From assembly GCF_007747995.1 (NCBI RefSeq), contig NZ_CP036276.1, positions 5,880,001 to 5,944,000 of the forward strand: a DNA stretch of 64,000 nt, given 5' to 3'. A program made the translations under genes and the position numbers. This stretch comes from Symmachiella dynata. Its GTDB lineage: Bacteria > Planctomycetota > Planctomycetia > Planctomycetales > Planctomycetaceae. The notes under the pieces were generated by a model that saw only the letters and a list, made by a program, of their open reading frames with translations, had not been told where the DNA came from and did no database searches. This document shows, one piece after another, positions 1 to 8,584 of the stretch; positions within the stretch are counted from its first letter, which is position 1; each line of letters begins with the position of its first letter.

Positions 1-858
1 GATCCGTATGTACGAGTCACCGTGTTCGGCACCATTTTACATGGTGTGTTATGGTGGGTCTGTACAGCGGGAGGCGACCAAACGGCGATTCAACGCTTCA
101 TGGCCACCCGCGATGCCAGCGCGGCCCGCCGTTCGTTTTTAGTCAATTCGATTGCCGGAGCAGCTGTTATCACTGTGTTGGCACTTGTGGGATTTTCGCT
201 TCTGGGCTTTTATCAAGCATTTCCAGCGGAACTTCCCGAGGGGAAAACGATCGCCGCCGATGCCGATATTCTGTTCCCGCGCTTCATCTCTCACGAACTT
301 CCGGTGGGACTGTCCGGTTTGGTCGTGTGCGGCATGTTCGCCGCGGCGATGTCGAGTATCGATTCCGGCGTGAACTCGATCAGTGCGGTGGTGATGACCG
401 ATTTCATCGACCGTTTCCGCCGTCATCCCGTCTCAGAACAACATCGCCTGCGAATCGCGCGCTGGTTGGCCTTTGGAATTGGTGTGGCTGTGGTGATGGC
501 CAGTGCGCATCTGGATCACGTTCCCGGTAATTTTTTAGAAAAGACAAAACGCACGATCGGATTATTCGTCGCGCCGATGTTTTCGCTCTTTTTCATGGCC
601 GTCTTCGTTCGTTTCGCCACCGCCTGGGGCGCGATTGTCGGGGCTGCGTGTGGTTTTCTAGCCGCCGCGATTGTGGCGTATTGGAACTTTGGCGTCGATT
701 ATTTCAGCCAACTCTCCGCCACGTCGGACGCCTCATTGATTGCATCCGAATCGATCAGCTATCAATGGATTTTTCCCGTCTCACTCGTAACGGCCATTGT
801 GTGTGGTTGCATCGCCAGCATGTTGAATCGCCTATTCCGCCGCGATGCCGCCAGCTGA
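1..858 (+). CDS. Sodium/solute symporter (SSS family), C-terminal part
   Basis: The frame is open from base 1, so the N-terminus lies outside the window; 285 residues are visible. About seven hydrophobic segments can be seen. The segment with AAAMSSIDSGVNS matches the TM8 region of SSS transporters, where serines help form the Na2 sodium site, and GGDQTAIQRF near the left edge is also typical of the family. The protein should import an organic solute such as a sugar, sialic acid or carboxylate with Na+ across the inner membrane; the substrate cannot be read. The dioxygenase gene starts 43 bases downstream on the same strand, so the two may be cotranscribed. Family assignment is firm, substrate is open. 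Confidence 0.88.
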   Translation, partial: DPYVRVTVFGTILHGVLWWVCTAGGDQTAIQRFMATRDASAARRSFLVNSIAGAAVITVLALVGFSLLGFYQAFPAELPEGKTIAADADILFPRFISHELPVGLSGLVVCGMFAAAMSSIDSGVNSISAVVMTDFIDRFRRHPVSEQHRLRIARWLAFGIGVAVVMASAHLDHVPGNFLEKTKRTIGLFVAPMFSLFFMAVFVRFATAWGAIVGAACGFLAAAIVAYWNFGVDYFSQLSATSDASLIASESISYQWIFPVSLVTAIVCGCIASMLNRLFRRDAAS

Positions 859-901
859 CCTTTGACTTTCAGCGCAGCTTCTCAGGGTTTGGACAACGAC
901 C

Positions 902-1711
902 ATGGATGATAACTCCTTATTGCGGACGTTTCGAACGAGCGGGTTTTGCATTATCGACAACGTGATCCCCGCCGACCGCTGCGACGAAATCCGCAGTAGT
1001 GTCGAAGCTACGGTCAAGCGCGAATGCGGTCAGTATGCATCACCGCAGGGTGTTGATTTTGTTCCCGGTTTGATCAACCACGATCAATCCTTCGCCCCCT
1101 ATTTAGCCGAGACACGATTGTTGGAATTCGTGCAGAGGGTGCTCGGCGAGCAGGTGCGGATTTCGTTCACCTCGGCCATTATCAATCAGCCGGGAAACGT
1201 CCGCGGCAAATGGCACGCCGACTGGCCGTTCAACCAGAATAACGCCGGACATGTGCCGGCGCCTTATGGCGATGCGGTGCTGCATCTGACCACGTTGTGG
1301 ATGCTCTCGCCGTTTGATGCCGGCAACGGCGGCACCTTGGTTGTTCCAGGCAGCCATCGCATCTCCACCAATCCCACCGACTCGGCTTACGGCGTCGATG
1401 CCGAAGCGCCGCACCCCCAAGAGGTCCATGCCGCCGGTGCCGCCGGCAGCGTGTTGGTTTTCGACAGCCGCCTGTGGCACACCACCGCACCGAACAATGC
1501 CCCAAACGCGCGCGTCGCGTTGGCGGTTCGCTATGCACCCTGGTGGTTGAATCTCGAAGTCTTGCGCCCCGAATCCGACCTGCGAAAACAAATGGTCACC
1601 GAGCCTGGAGCCAGCGAAAACCTCGTCCCCTCCGTCAATCCGGCCGTCTACGAGAAACTACCCGCCAACGTGCAACCGCTCTACCGCCATTGGATCCAAC
1701 CCCATCCGTAG
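902..1711 (+). CDS. Phytanoyl-CoA dioxygenase (PhyH) family protein
   Basis: A 269-residue Fe(II)/2-oxoglutarate-dependent oxygenase of the PhyH type. The iron triad is visible as H105-x-D107 (in WHADWPF) and H193 (in LWHTTAP), with an arginine about ten residues later (NARVALAVR) that would bind 2-oxoglutarate. Length is normal for the family. PhyH-like enzymes hydroxylate lipids, osmolytes or secondary metabolites and many remain uncharacterised in planctomycetes, so the substrate is unknown. It follows the symporter after 43 bases, which suggests handling of an imported compound. The start ATG has no strong Shine-Dalgarno sequence. The stop codon lies inside the left arm of an inverted repeat. 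Confidence 0.85.
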   Translation: MDDNSLLRTFRTSGFCIIDNVIPADRCDEIRSSVEATVKRECGQYASPQGVDFVPGLINHDQSFAPYLAETRLLEFVQRVLGEQVRISFTSAIINQPGNVRGKWHADWPFNQNNAGHVPAPYGDAVLHLTTLWMLSPFDAGNGGTLVVPGSHRISTNPTDSAYGVDAEAPHPQEVHAAGAAGSVLVFDSRLWHTTAPNNAPNARVALAVRYAPWWLNLEVLRPESDLRKQMVTEPGASENLVPSVNPAVYEKLPANVQPLYRHWIQPHP

Positions 1712-1783
1712 GTCATGCTGTGCATGACGAATCGCCAAATTGTGACGCTATTCCAAGCCCCGTCATGCACAGCATGACCTACG
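1707..1783. repeat. REPIN-like inverted repeat overlapping a stop codon
   Basis: Two perfect 23-base inverted arms (1707-1729 and 1761-1783) are separated by 31 bases. Each arm is itself partly palindromic around GTCATGC/GCATGAC. The TAG stop of the PhyH gene (1709-1711) is inside the left arm. The element lies between convergent genes, so it may also act as a bidirectional terminator. Confidence 0.8.
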
Positions 1784-1797
1784 AACGCGCTGACATT

Positions 1798-2499
1798 TCA
1801 CTTATCCGCCGGTAATGACTTTAAGACCACTGGCACGATCGCCTGATTCAGGTAGCGGTGGCCTTCGGGGTTGGGATGGCATTGGTCAGTTGTCCAATCG
1901 CCGATGGTTGTTCCGGCGGTTTCGGCGTCGGTCCAGATTTGATAATGATCCACAAGCGGAACCTCCATTTTCTTGGCGACTTCTCGGCAGGCGGCCACGT
2001 ATTTTTCGAGGCGTAAATTCGGATGTTCGCCGACGCCATTCTGTTTGGCAGTTTTGCCCCACCGCGGTTCGGTCATCAATACTGGTTGGATTCCCGCCTT
2101 GCGAAGCCGTTTGACGATCTGCATGAGGTTATCGCGATACTCATCGACAGTGATCCGCGATTCCGTCTTGCCGATGTCGACGTAACTGTCATTCGTCCCA
2201 TACATCACGGTCACAATGCCCGGCTTGAGCGCAATGATTTTATCCAACCGCTTCAGCGCCTGATCGGTCCGTTCACCACCGATGCCAACATTGGTGACTT
2301 CGACCTCGCGCCCCTGCTCTTTCAGCGCTGCTTGCAATAATGCGGCAAATGTCTCTTGCGGCTTCACACCGCTGCGAACGCCTTTGGTGATCGAGTCCCC
2401 CAACGTGACAATCCGCGCGGTCGGCTCAGCAGCGATCACAGTGCCGCCCAGTATCGAGAGCGCAACCACTACTCTTAGACACAACATCACTCGCCGCAT
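1798..2499 (-). CDS. SGNH/GDSL hydrolase, exported
   Basis: A 233-residue SGNH-hydrolase. Block I is VTLGDSITKG with the nucleophile S36. Block II gives G in GIGGER, block III is GTND, and block V is D205-x-x-H208 (DQCHPNP), so the catalytic set is complete. Residues 1-24 are a signal peptide (RR start, hydrophobic core, ending VIAA), placing the enzyme outside the inner membrane. It likely removes acyl or acetyl esters from a carbohydrate or lipid. The ATG at 2499 was chosen over a GTG at 2517 because AAGGGG lies about eight bases upstream of it and the signal peptide then begins normally. It is convergent with the PhyH gene. Confidence 0.88.
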   Translation of the reverse strand: MRRVMLCLRVVVALSILGGTVIAAEPTARIVTLGDSITKGVRSGVKPQETFAALLQAALKEQGREVEVTNVGIGGERTDQALKRLDKIIALKPGIVTVMYGTNDSYVDIGKTESRITVDEYRDNLMQIVKRLRKAGIQPVLMTEPRWGKTAKQNGVGEHPNLRLEKYVAACREVAKKMEVPLVDHYQIWTDAETAGTTIGDWTTDQCHPNPEGHRYLNQAIVPVVLKSLPADK

Positions 2500-2535
2500 G
2501 AGATATCCCCTTGTCACTCTGAACTAAACCAAATT

Positions 2536-2577
2536 CAAAAAAAACAACACCCGCTCGACCAACGGCCCAGCGGGTGT
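2536..2577 (-). terminator. Rho-independent terminator of cysC
   Basis: On the minus strand a stem ACACCCGCT/AGCGGGTGT with a 13-base loop is followed by TGTTTTTTTT. It lies 26 bases past the stop codon of the APS kinase gene and separates it from the GDSL hydrolase gene. Confidence 0.88.
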
Positions 2578-2602
2578 GTGCATTGTCACAATACCGTTTC
2601 GA

Positions 2603-3214
2603 CTACAGGCTGAGGATGCCGCTTTTTTCGAGGTAGGCGATCACTTCGTCGGCCAATTCGTCGATTCCCTTTTTGTCGGAATCCAGCACCAACTCCGGTT
2701 TTTCCGGGGCTTCGTACGGATCATCGATCCCGGTGAAACCTTTGATTTCGCCGGCGCGGGCTTTTTTATACAGACCTTTGGGGTCGCGGGCTTCGCAGGT
2801 TTCCAGCGGGGCATCAACCAGAATTTCGATGAATTGTCCTTCGGGCAGCAACGCGCGAACGGCGTCGCGGTCGGCGACGTACGGCGAAATGAAGGCGGTC
2901 GTGGTGATCGTGCCCGCTTCGCAGAACAATTTCGCCACTTCGCCGATGCGGCGAATGTTTTCGGCCCGGTCTTCGGCGGAGAAACCGAGATTTTTGTTCA
3001 GCCCCATCCGCACATTGTCACCGTCCAGCACAAACGTCCGTTTGCCGGCTGCGTGTAATTTGTGGTCGACCGTGTTGGCCACGGTGCTTTTACCGCTACC
3101 GCTGAGTCCAGTGAACCACAACACCGCGCCTTTGTGCCCGCTGAGTTGGCAGCGTTCTTCCGGTGTGACTGAGTGCTCGTGCCAGTGAACATTTGTTGCT
3201 TTTTGTTCTGCCAT
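2603..3214 (-). CDS. cysC: Adenylylsulfate (APS) kinase
   Basis: A 203-residue cytoplasmic kinase that phosphorylates APS to PAPS for sulfate assimilation or sulfation. The Walker A loop GLSGSGKST is at residues 36-44. Family motifs [19 protein letters not shown] and [23 protein letters not shown] follow in the usual order, and the length is that of free-standing CysC rather than a CysN-C fusion. The start at 3214 is preceded by AAGGAG at ten bases; a longer frame reading from 3277 is less likely. No sulfurylase gene is adjacent. A hairpin terminator follows. Planctomycetes carry many sulfatases, so a role in sulfated polymers is possible but is inference. Confidence 0.95.
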   Translation of the reverse strand: MAEQKATNVHWHEHSVTPEERCQLSGHKGAVLWFTGLSGSGKSTVANTVDHKLHAAGKRTFVLDGDNVRMGLNKNLGFSAEDRAENIRRIGEVAKLFCEAGTITTTAFISPYVADRDAVRALLPEGQFIEILVDAPLETCEARDPKGLYKKARAGEIKGFTGIDDPYEAPEKPELVLDSDKKGIDELADEVIAYLEKSGILSL

Positions 3215-3404
3215 CCGTCCATTGCTCCTTAAAGTTTCTCGTACGTTTTTTTGCTTGTTTTGAATCGCGAGGCCCATACTAGGGAAACCGGGCGACGGTG
3301 AAAAGGGAATCTGCCTGTTTCCCGCGCATTCGGACTGGAAACCAATCCGAGGCGGAATGTTTTCCTGTTAGCTCAGCGAAAACTCCATCCGCCACTACTG
3401 CCAC

Positions 3405-4739
3405 TCAGGCGCGTTCCAGCAATGATTGCACCGCCTCGAAAACCGATTTGACCGAACCCACCGTGGCAAAGAGGGCGAGGAAGAAAACCAACCCCATAAT
3501 TCCGTTTTCCCACCAGCGATTGCGATATTTCTCGCCAATAAACCGCTGCCGAGCGGTGATCATCCAAAGCCCGCCGGCGAGTATCGGGATCAGCACCACC
3601 TGCAAGCTATTGGTGATCAAAGTCAATTGCACGAAGTTCGGCATTCCCGGCATGGTCCAGACCAACGGTGACACCAGAATCCACACCACCACGGCACGAT
3701 ACAGTGGATGTGTCCGATAGTCCCCCTGCAATGGACCGCTGCCCGCCTGCCAGCGCAGATAACCGTGACTGGCAATCATCCCCAATCCGACCGCATGTCC
3801 CACCAGCGAGGTAAAGACAGCGGCGAAGACCCCCAAATGAAACAGCAACCGCCCCCCGCTGCCCAACACTTTGCTCAGCAGCGTCGACAAATCCTCCAAG
3901 GTCTCAATGTGGGCACCCGTGCCGAAAATCAGCTCCGCTCCGACCGTCCAGATGGCCAAATCGAGCACTATCATGACAATAACTGCCAATAGAAAATCGT
4001 ACATTTGCAGCCGGCGATAGCGGGGACCCTTCCAGCCTTTCTGGTCCAGAAAATAGGGATAGGCCAAATTCATCAACGAACCGCCAATGGCGCCCAGCAT
4101 GCCGATAGCGATCAACAGCGAATCGAATTCCCCCTTTTGCTCAGGAAGCTTGAACTCAAACACGCCTTCGAGAATTCCGCTCGGACTGGGACCAACCCAC
4201 GCCGCTAACCCAATCAACGAGACGGCCAACAAGGCCAGCATGACCTTGAAGACGATTTCCAGGTATCCATAGACCGGCCAAAACACGATCGCCAAAGCGA
4301 CCAGACACCACAGCGTCGCCCATTGCCAAGTCGCGCCGAATCCCGCAATCGCCACACAACTTTCGCCGATGCCCACGGACATATAGGCCCCGTAGATGTG
4401 GCCCATCACAATAGCCACCACCATCAAAAACGGGGCGTACCAAGGATGCAGCCGTGCCAAGCCATCCAGCACTCCTTCGCCATGCTGATTGCAGAGCTGG
4501 TATTTGGCGATCAACGACACAAACAGATACCGCATGATCAGGGCCACGGCAATGATCCACATCAGCGCATAGCCGTAGTTTCCCCCCGAGATGCCGCACT
4601 CAACAATGTCCCCCGCTCCCAGCCAGGTCAAGACGACGATAATCCCCGGCCCCATCGAGCGGAGATATTGCCGGAACGTCGACGGTAGCGGCGGCCCCAG
4701 CTGCGGCCCCACATCGACTTCCTTTAATTCATGCGACAT
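3405..4739 (-). CDS. Nramp-related transporter lacking canonical metal motifs
   Basis: A 444-residue membrane protein with about eleven hydrophobic segments and the Nramp (SLC11) sequence pattern. In TM1 the canonical DPGN is replaced by GAGD (residues 41-44), and in TM6 the canonical MPH is replaced by MNL (223-225). These two unwound helices hold the transition-metal ligands in classical MntH, so this protein probably does not select Mn2+ or Fe2+ in the usual way. Divergent Nramp relatives include Mg2+ transporters and proteins of unknown substrate. ATG at 4739 follows GGGAG. It lies about 190 bases upstream of cysC on the same strand. Substrate is unknown. Confidence 0.8.
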   Translation of the reverse strand: MSHELKEVDVGPQLGPPLPSTFRQYLRSMGPGIIVVLTWLGAGDIVECGISGGNYGYALMWIIAVALIMRYLFVSLIAKYQLCNQHGEGVLDGLARLHPWYAPFLMVVAIVMGHIYGAYMSVGIGESCVAIAGFGATWQWATLWCLVALAIVFWPVYGYLEIVFKVMLALLAVSLIGLAAWVGPSPSGILEGVFEFKLPEQKGEFDSLLIAIGMLGAIGGSLMNLAYPYFLDQKGWKGPRYRRLQMYDFLLAVIVMIVLDLAIWTVGAELIFGTGAHIETLEDLSTLLSKVLGSGGRLLFHLGVFAAVFTSLVGHAVGLGMIASHGYLRWQAGSGPLQGDYRTHPLYRAVVVWILVSPLVWTMPGMPNFVQLTLITNSLQVVLIPILAGGLWMITARQRFIGEKYRNRWWENGIMGLVFFLALFATVGSVKSVFEAVQSLLERA

Positions 4740-4888
4740 ATCAGCTCTCCCGACAGCCAGGGTTTGCAATACGCTCTATTCAAGGCCCGCAACGAAGCCG
4801 CGAACGTATCACAAGCGAACCTACAGCCGCAAGCGCCTCTCTCAGGGACAAAGCAGGATCAGCTCATACCCCAGATGCCACGAAGTCA

Positions 4889-4917
4889 TTGACGAAGCAG
4901 AAACCCCAGGTTAAACT
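4889..4917 (+). promoter_or_regulatory. Sigma-70-type promoter of tRNA-Arg
   Basis: TTGACG (4889-4894) and TAAACT (4912-4917) are separated by exactly 17 bases, 22 bases before the mature tRNA. Spacing and position fit a housekeeping promoter. Confidence 0.7.
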
Positions 4918-4939
4918 CCGTGTCGTTGCCCCCAAAACT

Positions 4940-5013
4940 GCCCCCGTAGCTCAACTGGATAGAGCGTCGGCCTCCGAAGCCGAAGGTTAGTGGTTCGAAT
5001 CCACTCGGGGGTA
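4940..5013 (+). tRNA. tRNA-Arg (anticodon CCG)
   Basis: The cloverleaf can be folded by eye: acceptor GCCCCCG with CGGGGGT (one G-U pair at 1-72), D stem GCTC/GAGC, anticodon stem TCGGC/GCCGA with loop CTCCGAA giving anticodon CCG, and T stem AGTGG/CCACT with loop TTCGAAT. The discriminator is A. No CCA is encoded, so the tail must be added by a nucleotidyltransferase. It reads the CGG arginine codon. Confidence 0.96.
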
Positions 5014-5502
5014 CTTTCGGGAACGCTATTGCCGAAGGCTGGCGAAATTGAGGCAGCTGCCTATTACCGTCTTCCTCTCCCTCACGCCGCGAAGAGTTCA
5101 CAACGACAGCTCGTTGTCCATTGCTTGCCAGACGATCCGTTCCCTAGCCGCTCTCTCGCAAATGCCTTTGAGACTCATGTCATTTCACTCGTGCTGATGA
5201 GCTCCAATCTCGACGCTGTCGTCGAGAATCAGCTGGTTTGCAACGGCCTGCAAATTGACTTTGGCATCTGATATTGCGACGGTTGCACTGTAGTCTTCGA
5301 GTTGCGGTGGTCGAGTTCGATGCTGCCGTGAATTCGCTATGCGGCAACTAAGACAAATTTGAAATCTGTTGAGCGAAAAAGCTAAAGAGACTATTCAAGT
5401 CGTTCTTAGTCTCCTCGCACGCGACTTATTCATCTGGTCCCACCGCTCGGTATTGAACCTCGCCCCGGCTTGAGGCGCGACTCAATGCCTGCGTGCCTCG
5501 CG
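5014..5502. other. Noncoding stretch after the tRNA
   Basis: About 490 bases between the tRNA and the end of the first receiver gene. No reading frame with family signature, no tRNA and no clear terminator was seen. The T-rich stretch and a few short palindromes are not distinctive. Confidence 0.5.
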
Positions 5503-6117
5503 TTACCCTTCTGAGATCAATAATTTCATCCACCTTTTGGAGTGTGCATAATCGGCTTGGAAGGTACTCAGGGTTTCGCGAATTTCACCCAAGTTTGCTT
5601 CGAAGTCGGCATGCTTTTCCTCCAACTGCTGTAGGTGGTCGGTAACTCGTGAAGCGGCCGAGTTTGATTTCTGGCTATGGCGGGCCGGTTCCGGTGGTGG
5701 AGCCCAAGGATCGTCGGTATCAATTTGACGAACATGTCTTAACAATTCTTCTCGGACGAGCGGCTTAAACAAGACATCGACAAATCCCAGGTCGATTGAC
5801 TCCTGGAGCAAGTGCATATCTTTGCCTTGCAACTGGCTTTCGGTGGTCAATCTCGTCAGCAGAATGAATTCGGGCGGACTTGAATTGCCGTCATCGCTTA
5901 TGCGTTCGATTTGCATATTGGCTTTGAACAGATCGACTGCCGTCATTCCACCAACGAGCAAATCGGTGATGACAAGGCGGATGCGGTGGTCCCGTTTGAG
6001 AATTTTCAACGCATTTTCACCGGAGTCGGCCGCAATAACTTCGTGTCCGTGCGCCGATAACAATCGGTCCATGTTTCGTAGAACCAACGGAACGGTGTCG
6101 ACAACTAAGATGATCAT
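5503..6117 (-). CDS. Degenerate response-regulator receiver protein with coiled tail
   Basis: A 204-residue protein. Residues 1-125 form a receiver fold with the phosphoacceptor D52 (VITDLLV) and the conserved K118 (LFKPL). The acidic pair at the start is reduced to VVDT, so one of the two Mg2+-binding acids is missing. Residues 160-200 are rich in Glu, Gln and Leu and look helical or coiled. There is no DNA-binding domain, so it probably acts through protein contact. AAGGAAA precedes the ATG at a good distance. It is the last gene of the minus-strand signalling cluster downstream of the Tad locus, about 200 bases from the next receiver gene. Confidence 0.78.
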   Translation of the reverse strand: MIILVVDTVPLVLRNMDRLLSAHGHEVIAADSGENALKILKRDHRIRLVITDLLVGGMTAVDLFKANMQIERISDDGNSSPPEFILLTRLTTESQLQGKDMHLLQESIDLGFVDVLFKPLVREELLRHVRQIDTDDPWAPPPEPARHSQKSNSAASRVTDHLQQLEEKHADFEANLGEIRETLSTFQADYAHSKRWMKLLISEG

Positions 6118-6319
6118 TTCGTTTTCCTTAAACGCTAAGGCGATTTTTGAATAGAACTTGAACAGTCTGAGGGGCTGAAGATTGTTGGAGTCGTTCTCGC
6201 CATTCGCTCATACGTGTTGCGAGGCTATTTTTTTAGATCAGCATCAGCCGTTTGACTTGTCTTGCTGGACAAGTACGGAATCAATGCTGATTCTCGATCA
6301 GATTCTAAGGTTGAAACGG

Positions 6320-6745
6320 CTACGCGTTTTCTTCATTCGACACGCTGGTAGCCGTCTGACCGATTGTGCTTCTGGAAATACGCTGACAACGCCGTATCGT
6401 TTCGAGCAAGTGCATTTCGTTGAAGGGTTTGGTGATGTAGTCATCTGCTCCGGCGACGATTCCAGCGGCGCGTTCCGAAGGCATGGCTTTTGCAGAAACC
6501 ATGATGATAATTGCGTCCTTCAAGGTGAGGTTAGCCCGCAGGCGACGGCAGACTTCCAGCCCATCCATGCCGGGCATCATTACGTCCAACAGGATAATAT
6601 CCACCAGACACTCTTCGGCGATGCGAATGGCATCGTGCCCGTTTCGCGCATATTCGACTTCATAGTCATCCTCCAAAATCTCATAGAGAACGGCCAAATT
6701 GACAGGGTTGTCGTCGACGACCAATACTTTTTGTAGTTGATTCAT
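6320..6745 (-). CDS. Single-domain response regulator (CheY-like)
   Basis: A 141-residue stand-alone receiver. All key positions are present: acidic pair D11-D12, phosphoacceptor D54 (ILLDVMMP), the serine of MVSA, and K106 (ITKPFN). The C-terminal 25 residues are an unstructured tail. With no output domain it is expected to relay phosphate or to bind a partner. It starts 11 bases after the degenerate receiver gene that follows the PAS kinase, so kinase and two receivers form one operon. The kinase at 7119-8522 is the obvious partner, which is inference from position. Confidence 0.88.
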   Translation of the reverse strand: MNQLQKVLVVDDNPVNLAVLYEILEDDYEVEYARNGHDAIRIAEECLVDIILLDVMMPGMDGLEVCRRLRANLTLKDAIIIMVSAKAMPSERAAGIVAGADDYITKPFNEMHLLETIRRCQRISRSTIGQTATSVSNEENA

Positions 6746-6756
6746 GGGGGCCTAGC

Positions 6757-7125
6757 TCAAGCTCCAAAATTGGACATAGTGACTGGAAGGGACGATTCGA
6801 TAGAATTCGAGCACTGACAAACCGTGGTAAACGGATACAACCCGCGCAGCATCGCGTCGAGTTCAGTTTGTGCAGAGACCATCATGGCTTGACCGTGGGT
6901 CGAATCAGGATTGTTTTTTATCTGGTTGCAGAACTCGCAACCGTCCGGTCTGGGCATCACCACCTCCACGAACACAACGTCGGGCGAAAGTGACAACAGA
7001 CCGTGGTGCGTCTCGTTGGCCTCACCGACCGGACTCAATTCGTGCCGATCGGGGAAGGTTTCCTCGATGATCGTCAAATTCATGGGCGTGTCATCGACAG
7101 TCAAGATACGGTTTGCGGCTAGCAT
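6757..7125 (-). CDS. Receiver-like protein with Asp-to-Glu at the phosphosite
   Basis: A 122-residue receiver-like protein closest by eye to the receiver of the HD-GYP protein at 22101-23150. The acidic pair D11-D12 is kept, but the phosphoacceptor is Glu54 (VVFVEVVMP). The half that should contain the conserved Lys-Pro-Phe is replaced by an unrelated Cys/Ser-rich tail after residue 95. Glu at this site often mimics the phosphorylated state, so it could be a constitutively active partner or a decaying copy. GAGGA lies seven bases before the ATG. Its start overlaps the stop of the upstream kinase gene by seven bases, indicating translational coupling. Confidence 0.7.
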   Translation of the reverse strand: MLAANRILTVDDTPMNLTIIEETFPDRHELSPVGEANETHHGLLSLSPDVVFVEVVMPRPDGCEFCNQIKNNPDSTHGQAMMVSAQTELDAMLRGLYPFTTVCQCSNSIESSLPVTMSNFGA

Positions 7126-8522
7126 TTCAGTTCCTCATGAAGGTGAGACATCGGTTGGGCTTGCTGATAGGGGAACTCCGGTCCGTTCAACTCCGAGGCG
7201 GTTTGTGGGTTGGTCAGTTCATCCGTTGGTTGCGGGTTGTCGAAGGGGATCTCGATACTGACAACAGCGCCGCACGGCGTTCGGTTTTGGGCCCAAATGT
7301 TCCCGGCGTGTTGTTCGATGATCTCACGGCAGATCGCCAAACCGAGTCCCGTCCCGCCGGCGCCCGTATTCGTGCGGGTTGATTGCACAAACTTTTCAAA
7401 GATCTGTTCCAATTCCTCTTCGGCGATGCCCGGTCCCTGATCGGCGATTTGAATGATCAATCGCCGGCCATCACTCTCTAAGTCGACATCAATCCTTCCC
7501 TCGGGAGGCGAGACTTTGAGCGCATTGCCCAAAACATTCCGCACGACTTGCGAGAATTTGTCGCGATCCACACAAACGTCGGTCTCCCCTCCCCGGGTGT
7601 GTAGTTGAATCGAAACCTTGCGCTCCTCCGACATGGCGTGGAATTCCCGGATGACCTCACTAACAATCGTTGCCGAATCCCATTGCTGTTTGTCGAGATG
7701 GATGGTCCGCGATTCGAGTTTGGCTAAGTCCAGCAATTGATTGACGAGGTACAGCAAGGTGTTGCCGCAAGTTTCGATGTTTACGAAATACTCCGATAAC
7801 TTTTCGTGAGTCGCCTTTTCCATTCGCTGCACGCCGAACCGGGCAAAACTCAATATTCCGTGCAGCGGAGTTCGCAACTCGTGGGACATGTTTGCCAAAA
7901 ACTCTGACTTCGCTGCATTGGCCGACTCGGCAGCTTCGGTCGTACGTCGTAATTCCTCGGTCCGAATTTCGATCGTGGATTCCAAATGCGCATTTTGCGA
8001 TTCCAATGCCTTTTTGGTCAGCAACAGTTGGTCGGCGTACCGTTGTAGTTCGCGTCGAGAATGTTCTTGATGGGTCTGATCCTCGATAATCACCATGCAT
8101 TCCCGTTCACGCGTCTCCGTAATTCCTCGTAAGGCCACCCGCACCGGCAACGTGTTCCCCTCATGGTCGGTCGCGAGCGCTTCAATGCGCGGCCGCGAAT
8201 GCTCGACCGCGGGATTGTTGACACATGCGCTGATCCGTTGTGAAAAATCGTTGCCGTCCGTGGATTGAACCAACGTTGCGACATTCTTAGGAAACGGCGC
8301 GTTAGCTCCGTAGCCGAATAATTGCGATGCCATCCGATTCCAGGACCGTATTTTGCCCGTTGAACCGACGCGCAACGTCGCATAACCGACGGCATCCTCA
8401 AGGGTTCGCAGCCGAATCGATGCATCGCTGAGGCGCCGCGCGATGACCGCGCGGTGCCGTTCCTGTAGTCCGATTGCAATGACGGCGATTGCTGCGGAGA
8501 TGAGGATCAAATTTATGGTCAT
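7119..8522 (-). CDS. PAS-domain hybrid-type sensor histidine kinase (no receiver)
   Basis: A 467-residue membrane-anchored kinase. Order: one TM helix (residues 3-20), PAS domain (about 38-150), a coiled coil (155-205), HisKA with phosphorylatable H214 (NMSHELRTPL), then the ATPase domain with N-box N333 (LGNALK), G1 DQGPGI (361-366), F-box FEKF and G2 GGTGLGL (389-395). No periplasmic domain is present, so the signal is likely cytoplasmic or redox/ligand based through the PAS. The ATG at 8522 is preferred; a GTG lies at 8537. Two receiver genes follow in the same operon. It lies downstream of tadG on the same strand and may regulate the Tad system, which is inference. Confidence 0.9.
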   Translation of the reverse strand: MTINLILISAAIAVIAIGLQERHRAVIARRLSDASIRLRTLEDAVGYATLRVGSTGKIRSWNRMASQLFGYGANAPFPKNVATLVQSTDGNDFSQRISACVNNPAVEHSRPRIEALATDHEGNTLPVRVALRGITETRERECMVIIEDQTHQEHSRRELQRYADQLLLTKKALESQNAHLESTIEIRTEELRRTTEAAESANAAKSEFLANMSHELRTPLHGILSFARFGVQRMEKATHEKLSEYFVNIETCGNTLLYLVNQLLDLAKLESRTIHLDKQQWDSATIVSEVIREFHAMSEERKVSIQLHTRGGETDVCVDRDKFSQVVRNVLGNALKVSPPEGRIDVDLESDGRRLIIQIADQGPGIAEEELEQIFEKFVQSTRTNTGAGGTGLGLAICREIIEQHAGNIWAQNRTPCGAVVSIEIPFDNPQPTDELTNPQTASELNGPEFPYQQAQPMSHLHEELKC

Positions 8523-8584
8523 ACCAACGGTTTCCACTGAGTTACGATTCCAGCACAGTGACGATTTCAGCTTTGAACTATTTT

